Of a DNA stretch of 64,000 nucleotides, positions 57,010 to 64,000 are shown in pieces. The position numbers and the translations under genes were made by a program. Every line of letters begins with the position of its first letter. The first letter of the stretch is position 1. Location: the NCBI GenBank assembly GCA_951804985.1, contig OX638134.1, forward strand, positions 84,113,679 to 84,177,678, in the 5' to 3' direction. Below the pieces are notes generated by a model. It saw nothing but the letters and a program-made list of their open reading frames with translations, was not told where the DNA came from and searched no databases. Source of the DNA: Dryomyza anilis (Eukaryota > Arthropoda > Insecta > Diptera > Dryomyzidae).

Positions 57010-58566
57010 TTAGAAAATTTCCCAAAAAATATCCCTTAAGGAAATTTTTAAAATTTAAAAAATAAGCTTAAAACACATGTTTAAAGATATTTAAGTAAGA
57101 AAACAACAAAATATTCAACTTTATTTAAAATTCCCTTAAAGGTTTTTTTTGTAATTAACAAATTGACTGCATTCCAATTTAAATTAAAAAAACATGTTTT
57201 TAATTGAAAATTGTTTAAAAGACAATTCAGCTTGAAACAAAACAAATTTCCCAAAAATAAAAAAGAACAAATAGCTACAATTTTTATTAAATTATGATGT
57301 AAATTGTAGCATAGATCTTTGTTTTTAATATTTAATAATTTCAAAAAATTTCCCAAAAAATATCCCATAGGGATATTTCTAAAATTTCAAAATTAGTATT
57401 AAAACACATTTTTAATAGATATTTAAGCTCAAAAACAATAAAATATTTAACTTTATTAAAAATTTCCCTTAAGATATTTTTTAAAATTAATAATTTGACT
57501 TCATTAGCAAGAAAGGAAAAAGGAACATATCGGTAAAGTACTTATTAAATACGGATGTTAATAGTAGCAGAGATCTTTGTTTTTAATATTTAATAATTTC
57601 AAAAAATTTCCCAAAAAATATCCCTTAGGGAAATTTATAAAATTTCAAAATTAGTATTAAAACACATTTTTAATAGATATTTAAGCTCAAAAACAATAAA
57701 ATATTTAACTTTATTTAAAATTTCCTTTAAGATATTTTTTAAATTAATAAATTGACTTCATTAGCAAGAAAGGAAAAAAGAACATATCGGTAAAGTACTT
57801 ATTAAATAATGATACAAACAGTAGCAGAGATTTTTGTTTTTAATATTTAATAATTTCAAAAAATATCCCAAAAAATACCCCTTAGGGAAATTTCTAAAAT
57901 TTCAAAATTAGTATTAAAACACATTTTTAATAGATATTTAAGCTCAAAAACAATAAAATATTTAACTTTATTTAAAATTTCCTTTAAGATATTTTTTAAA
58001 TTAATAAATTGACTTCATTAGCAAGAAAGGAAAAAAGAACATATCGGTAAAGTACTTATTAAATAATGATGCAAATAGTAGCAGAGATCTTTGTTTTTAA
58101 TATTTAATAATTTCAAAAAAAATCCCAAAAAATATCCCTTAGGGAAATTTCTAAAATTTCAAAATTAGTATTAAAACACATTTTTATTAGATATTTAAGC
58201 TCAAAAACAATAAAATATTTAACTTTATTTAAAATTTCCCTATTGATATTTTTTTTAAATTAATAAATTGACTTCATTAGCAAGAAAGGAAAAAAGAATA
58301 TATCGGTAAAGTACTTATTTAATACGGATGCTAATAGTAGCAGAGATCTTTGTTTTTAATATTTAATAATTTCAAAAAATTTCCCAAAAAATATCCCTTA
58401 GGGAAATTTCTAAAATTTAAAAATTAGTATTAAAACACATATTTCATAGATATCTAAGCTCAAAAACAGCAAAATATTTAAGTTTATTTGAAGTTTCCCT
58501 TAAGGTATTTTTTTTTAAATTAATAAATTGACTTCATTAGCAAGAAAAACTTTGCAATTTAAATTA
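57010..58566. repeat. ~258-bp tandem repeat, about six units
   Basis: The landmark tcccaaaaaatatccctta occurs at 57020, 57351, 57609, 57866, 58123 and 58382. That gives periods of 331, 258, 257, 257 and 259 bp. Each unit also carries gacttcattagcaagaaagg and agtagcagagatctttgttt. The first unit is longer and the most diverged. Non-coding. Confidence 0.92.
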
Positions 58567-59303
58567 AAACCAGTTGGGAAGATTAGATCACATGGGAAAT
58601 TTTAAAGTAGGTGTAATTATGATAGTTAGGATTATCAAAATTATAGTCGGTCTAAGCCGACTATAAATACCCTACACATATGTGTGGTTACCATTCAAAG
58701 TGATATATAGGTCACCAGGGTATACGAATCCTGAAAATAACTACAAACATTCAATCGCTGAAGAATTTCCATTCATTTGATACCCATATTTACAAATGGG
58801 TAGGTGTACCGAATTTCGATTTTTTTTTTTGTGAACCACAAGTCTTTTCGCCGGAAAACATTATTATCATGTATTTGAGCATGATGTCAATATATATTTG
58901 ACCAACAAAGTTTACCTAAGCACGTATACATAAAAATTGATCTTTATATGTACATTTTATATGTGGTATTTGAACATAAGTGGTCGGATCATAGGTCACC
59001 ATGGACCGATCTCGCCAATTTTTTCGCACATACAGCGTAGGTATATTAGTAATCTAAGTTATAAGTTTCATTTATCTAGCTCTTCAATTTTAAAAGTCTT
59101 AGGGATTTCAACAGACAGACAGACAGACGGACAGACAGACGGACAGACAGACAGACGGACAGACGGACATCGTTAAATCGACTCAGGAGGTCATGCTGAT
59201 CAAGAATATATATACTTTTCCATACCGGAGATGCTTTCTTCTGGGTGTTACAAACGGCGTACCAAACTGAATATACCCTTTCACTCTTAGTGTAGGGTAT
59301 AAA
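58567..59303 (-). mobile_element. MINE (mini-me) element, copy 3, inside the tandem array
   Basis: Close inverted match to 48130-48858: aaaaccagttgggaagatta start, hairpin at about 58645-58665, (GACA/GACG)n at 59110-59168, core tgatcaagaat plus TA run, and end gtgtagggtataaaa. It sits between the last full 258-bp unit and a remnant beyond 59310. Confidence 0.85.
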
Positions 59304-59876
59304 AACATGTGATTGAAAATTGTTGAAAAGAAAAGGGGCTAAATTGTAGTAAATAAATTAAAACTAAAAAAAAAATCATTTGTTATTTTAGAGTTTTTTT
59401 TTTTTGATGAATTCCCAATAAATATTTAAATGGAAAATTTAAACATGATATTTCAAACTAATTTAAAATTTCCCTAAAATAAAAAATAAAAAAGGACAAA
59501 TTGGTAAAATATTGTAGTAGGTATCTTTGTTTTCAATATTTAGTAATATTAACACATTTCCCCAAAATGTCATACAAAATTTCCCTTTACATTTTTTTTT
59601 TAATTTTGAGAAGTATGCTTAATAAATTAGTATGACTTCAAATCTTTAAAATTTAAAAATCATAAAAGGGAAATTCTTCAAAACAACAAATATAACACAA
59701 AAACTCAAATAAATTAAGTTTAAAACTTTAAAAAGTATGTATTTTATGTAAAAATACATAAAAAAAATGCTGAAATTTCATTTAACAAATGCACTATAAA
59801 AAATGTTTAAAGATATTCCCAAATTCCATGTATCAAATATTAAAAAGAATTAAAGTATTTCGTTTATATAAAATCG
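59304..59876. repeat. Remnant of the ~258-bp repeat beyond the MINE insertion
   Basis: Keeps gctaaattgtagtaaataaa, atatttaaatgg..., taatttaaaatttccct and atctttgttttcaatattta in an order like the array to the left, but is much diverged. Confidence 0.5.
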
Positions 59877-59882
59877 TTTATT
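59877..59882 (-). terminator. Polyadenylation signal AATAAA, gene at 60 kb
   Basis: About 167 nt after the TAG stop on the reverse strand. Confidence 0.5.
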
Positions 59883-60048
59883 TCATTGTTTTAAAACAGT
59901 CAAATTTTCGAAACTCAAATGTAAGATAATAGCATATATACAATTATACAATTTATAGAATAATTATAACAGTAATAATAATAATAAAAAAAAATAACCA
60001 TCCAGCTGCAAGCAGTACCGACGCAACTCTTTCCCCCACCACTCAGCT

Positions 60049-61942
60049 CTACCAGGATGGCGCCCAACCGGCCGAGTAGGACAACGAAGGTGCAGCATAT
60101 GAGGTATGCAAAGCGGGAGCCGAGTGCAACAATGGAGCCGAATGCAATAATGGTGCCGAATATGTAGTCTTGACAATCGGTGCTAATATAGGTTGCACGA
60201 CATGAGCCGAACTGTGTACGACCGATTGACTCTGATGTGAGACGGCTGTGGGGTAACTTTTGACGATGGCGCCCACTTTGGCATAGGCGGGCTCGTGTAT
60301 GATGGTCGCGGGGGCAGAGTAGAGCAGTGGGGCAGAGTGCGAGAGGTAACCGGGACGAGCAGCAGCTACGGCAAGGAGAGCAGACAACACCACCTGAAAA
60401 GGGGAAGAGATACATTTTATTAAAAACGATTTTTTGAATATTTTTATAGAAATTTTAAATGTACTAAATGATTTTCATATAATTTTGAAATATTGTTTGT
60501 TATTTTTTTTTTTGTATTAATATATGGCATTCCCCAATTTCCGAACAATATTGTATTCCGATAATTCAATTTATTTGAATTTGATTTTAATTGTTTTAGA
60601 ATTGGAAATTTCAATACAAACAAATTGTATTTCAAACGTATTCAATGCCTTGAAGTTCTTTGAAACGAATTCAATTCAATTTTTAACTGTCAAATATGGG
60701 ATTTTCGATCGAAAGGGAATTTTATGAAATTCACATTCGATCAAAATTCAAATACTTAATCATTAAAAACGATTTGAATTCGTTCTTTTAGGGTTTGATC
60801 GAATTGAATTTGATTGAAATACCTTTATTTTGTCTAATCTAATTTTGGAACTGATATTCACATTCTATCGAAATTCGAAATACCGAAATAGAAATTTTCC
60901 AAAATTCACATTCGATCAAAATTCAAATACTTAACCATTAAAAACGATTTGAATTCGTTCTTTTAGGGTTTGAACGAATTGAATTTGGGTTGAAATACCT
61001 TTATTTTGTCTAATCTAATTTTGGAACTGATATTCACATTCTATCGAAATTCGAAATTCCGAAATCGAAATTTTCTAAAATTCACATTCGATCGAAATTC
61101 AAATACTTAAGCATTAAAATCGATTTAAATTCGTTTTTTATGGTTTGCACGAATTGAATTTGATTGAAACACTTTTAGTTTGTTTTGAAAAATTTAATTT
61201 TGGAATTGATATTCACATTCTATCGAAATCGAAATTCAAAATTTCGAGATCGGAATTTTCAAAAATTCACATTCAATCGAAATTTAAATACATAATTAAT
61301 AAAAACGTTTTGAATTCGTTCTAAAGAATTTGAATGATTTCAATTTGATTGAAATTCGTTTATTTTCTCAATTTCTGGAACTGAAAGAATTTTTTTTTTC
61401 GAATTGAAATCAAATATTGGAAGTGAAATTCACATTCGATCAAATTCGAAATTTTCTGAAATTAACATTCGATCGAAATTCAAATACTGAACTTTTAAAA
61501 TAATTTGAATTCATTCTCCAGAATTTAAAATAATTTAATTTGATTAAAACGCGTATATTTTGTATTGAAAAATCTAATGCTGAAACTAAAATTCACATTC
61601 GATCGTAATTGAAATACTTAACCAATAAAATCAAAATCGATTAATTTTTTCAGAATTTGAAAGAATTTTTTTAGATTGCATTTTTATTTTGTGGTAGAAA
61701 ATCGAATTTTGAAACCAGAAAAAAACAATTGCTTCGACTTGAAATTTTGATACGATATCCCTTTGAAAAATGTAGTATTTTTGAAGTTTAGTTTATATTT
61801 ATTTTATATATTCTAAATTAAACTAAAAAGTTTAATTTATTTAATAGAATAAATAATTCAAATTTTGTCTATGACAAATTTTAAAATTTAAATATTTTAT
61901 TTAAAATTTTTCCGATTTCGTCACACTCACCAATTTGAACAT
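60049..61942 (-). CDS. Retinin-like cuticular protein 7 (118 aa), with a long repeat-filled intron
   Basis: Exons 61931-61942 (MFKL) and 60049-60393. The intron is 1537 nt (GTGAGT ... CTTTTCAG), against 56-135 nt in the other six genes. The 118-aa product starts [19 protein letters not shown] and has [19 protein letters not shown], close to the HEP..KVG segment of the 17.5 kb gene. The core is [14 protein letters not shown], about residues 51-64. It then has [12 protein letters not shown] and tandem SAPLLH units, and ends YSAGWAPSW. Exon 1 is assigned to this body because the phases match, both splice sites are good, no nearer MFKx exon exists, and TATAAAAG lies upstream at 62038-62045. A cDNA read across the junction would be decisive. 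The secreted cuticle role is inferred from family. Confidence 0.85.
60640..61720. repeat. ~176-bp tandem repeat within the intron of the 60 kb gene
   Basis: The landmark attcacattcgatc(a/g)aaattcaaat recurs at 60729, 60904, 61080 and 61265, and with more change near 61458 and 61591. Periods are about 175, 176 and 185 bp, then irregular. Units also share aacgaattgaatttg and gatattcacattctatcg. It fills about 70% of the intron. Confidence 0.88.
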
Positions 61943-62037
61943 TTTACTTGAGATAATTTGCGTTTTTTTGTAAAAGATAGGTCTGTGTTGTGCGAATTAC
62001 TGCGACGACTGTTGTTGATTGTCTGGCACGACCTGGT

Positions 62038-62045
62038 CTTTTATA
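62038..62045 (-). promoter_or_regulatory. TATA box of the 60 kb gene
   Basis: TATAAAAG on the reverse strand, 96-103 nt before the ATG at 61942. TCAACA at 62018-62013 is a possible weak initiator. Confidence 0.65.
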
Positions 62046-63134
62046 CCAACTTAACCCACTGACCAAATTCCAAGGCGGCATCCATGGAAAAAGTGAGAAA
62101 AACGAGAAAAACGAACGAATTTTTGTGACCATTGCATGTCTCTCGTGCATGCTAGGAAATAATTCACTTTCGTTTTCATGCCACAACAACAACAATAATA
62201 AAAAATTTACAACAAAAACAACCAACTGTTGTTGACTACCAGCTGTAGCAACAACAGCAACAACAAAACTTAGCAGCAACCACGACCCAACGGCGTTACT
62301 TTGTGGACCATTAAAAGTGTTGAGTACACGTTAATGTTGTTGTTGCCATTGTTGTTGTTGTTGTTTTTGTTGCTGCTGTTCCATCTTATGTTGCCACCGT
62401 ATATTCGCATCAACCCAGTTGCGGTGTTTTTTGTGCCCATTCGGTTTCATTCACCTCTGTCTGCTGCTTCTGCTGCTGTCCGGCCTCTCGCACATATTTT
62501 CCCATTTTTCATTTCATCACCATCGCGTTGCGGTGCGGTGCTGACCGTGAAAATCTCAGCAACTGTTGCCGCTGTTGTGCGGTAATTTTACGTTGCTGTT
62601 GTCGCACGCACTTCATGGCTGCAATTTCATGTAATTTATTTTGTGTATTTTTTATTTTGTGTGCGTTTCAAGTGCTTCGAATATCGTTTTGGGGTAAAGA
62701 TCAGGTTCACGCATTATGCGTTACTCGTTAGTAGCACATGTGAGGCTAGGTCATGTTGGTTTGATTTCGGTGGGGTTTTCCAGAGAAAATTGTTTTTGGT
62801 TTTAGATATAGCTAATTAATTAAATTATTATTATTCTTTGGACTTATTTTTTCTATTTTATTTTTGTACTTTTGAACTATGAATTTTAAAATGACGTTCT
62901 TGCTTTCAATCTGATTTGGATTAATTTGTATACAAAATTTCCAGTAATAAAATAACCTAATTGATTTCTTAATTGCAATATGAATTGTAATATGAATTCG
63001 AATCGTCCAACAATTATTGTATTGAAAAACCAATTTCAAAATTGTTTATTTCGAAAATCAATTCAAATTTGATAAATCGGAAATTGATTGAATATTAAAA
63101 TTTATAATAAAAAATAACAAAAAAAAAATGTATA
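62046..63134. other. Upstream intergenic with CAA/TTG repeats, no gene seen
   Basis: acaacaacaacaataat at about 62183, caacaacagcaacaac at about 62250 and ttgttgttgttgttg at about 62338. A less AT-rich stretch to 62640 lies upstream of the 60 kb gene and may hold regulatory sites. Frames there are low complexity. Confidence 0.45.
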
Positions 63135-63835
63135 TGGGCCATTCCACACCAAACAGTGGTTGGAACTCACCTTCATCTATTTCAATGAAATTTGGGCAGC
63201 TGATAAAGCTTATTGAGATATGCATTGACCAATTTATTTTTATTTTTTTCAACCTCTAATTCCAGATATACAGTTCTTCAAAGTTACAAAAAATGGATCA
63301 AACATTTTTTATTTTGAAAAAAATATTTTATTTTTCAATACAAAAAATTTGTAAAAATTTAAAAAATTAATTTTTAAAATATGATGCTATCAGAATACCA
63401 TCTTGAATTTTGGCATGAAAATTTATATTAAATCAACCAAATTACACATTTTTTTCAGATTTTTTAAAAGGGTCTTTTTTAAGGACATCAATTTTGAAAT
63501 GCATGGATAATGGAGAATTTACAACTTAATTTTTCTTTAAGCCTGTTCTATTACCTTTAAAACGAGCCATCAACGAAGTTTCTAGCATATCTACTTTAGA
63601 GATATTGAAATATGAACAACCATACAAAAGTGATTTTTGGCCCATTTTTTGTAACTTTGAAGCACTCTATCTCTGGAAGTAGAGGTCGAAAAAAATAAAA
63701 ATCATATATGGTCAATGCATATCTCAATAAGCTTTAACAGCAGGCAACATTTCATTGAAATCGAAAAGGTAAAATCTCAAAATTATTGGTCGATTTGGTG
63801 TGGAATATAAATGGTGTGGCCCATATATAATATAT
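63135..63835. mobile_element. Fold-back element (~700 bp) with ~170-bp imperfect inverted arms
   Basis: It starts atgggccattccacaccaaa and ends with the inverted ttggtgtggaat..tggcccat. Further inverted pairs include atatgcattgacca / tggtcaatgcatat, and aaagttacaaaaaatgg / ccattttttgtaactttg. The arms run about 63135-63305 and 63645-63835 with moderate mismatch. Non-coding. A partial relative of one terminus may be at 42349. Confidence 0.7.
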
Positions 63836-64000
63836 GTATTTTTACAGAAACTGAATTGTGTATATTCAATTTAAAATATTCGTAGTGCAAATTTCCATAC
63901 GGAACGTTCGGAATTATTCTATGATTTATTATGAAAAAAGTATAACTTCTAGAAACTAAGTGTCTTTAAACAAAAATAAAGTATATCGTCACTATCATGC

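Overview
The window reads as euchromatin of a higher fly (Brachycera, probably a calyptrate such as a blow, flesh or house fly; the family is inference). Evidence: very AT-rich DNA, short introns with GT-AG borders, TATA plus TCAGT-type core promoters, mini-me (MINE) elements that are typical of Diptera, and seven small secreted cuticle-type genes resembling the retinin-like proteins that are clustered in Drosophila.

Genes. Seven two-exon genes were found, all short (77-129 aa). Each has the same architecture: a first coding exon of exactly 12 nt (MFKx or MLKL), a phase-0 intron, then one exon with the rest of the signal peptide and the mature protein. They lie at 4.4 kb (+), 12.4-12.9 kb (-), 13.5-13.95 kb (+), 17.5-17.8 kb (-), 33.3-33.8 kb (-), 54.1-54.4 kb (-) and 60.0-61.9 kb (-). 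Six carry the retinin-type core (A-[VI]-S-H-Q-S ... H-[SG]); the one at 54 kb is a divergent member or unrelated neighbour with the same exon design. The 12.4 and 13.5 kb genes form a head-to-head pair encoding almost the same protein. Their identity spans exon 2 and the 3' UTR but not the intron. The products are expected to be exported to the cuticle or corneal lens surface.

Everything else is repeat-rich intergenic DNA. 0-3.2 kb: degenerate minisatellite, then a 19-bp satellite. 3.2-4.0 kb: a MINE element. 5.0-9.4 kb: two adjacent non-autonomous Helitron-like elements, each carrying a 15-bp minisatellite. 9.7-11.8 kb: small MITEs and a dead LINE fragment. 14-17 kb: the first two of seven copies of a tRNA-derived SINE. 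19.25-21.49 kb: a Transib-like element (TIR starts CACAGTG, target duplication CGACG/CGACC) containing a MITE which itself contains a fold-back Tc1/mariner derivative. 21.5-23.3 kb: minisatellite and a 566-bp fold-back element. 25.8-27.1 and 31.7-32.9 kb: the 19-bp satellite again, inverted. 35.3-35.8 kb: a 5'-truncated LINE with a poly(A) tail. 36-38.7 kb: (TTCATAAA)n. 40.6-53.9 kb: SINEs, MITEs, LINE remnants and a MINE. 57-58.6 kb: a ~258-bp tandem repeat interrupted by a MINE. 60.6-61.7 kb: a ~176-bp tandem repeat inside the intron of the last gene. 63.1-63.8 kb: a large fold-back element.

No intact transposase, helicase or reverse transcriptase gene, structural RNA gene or CRISPR array was found. 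The mobile elements are non-autonomous or decayed. All family names rest on motifs read by eye; no database search was possible.
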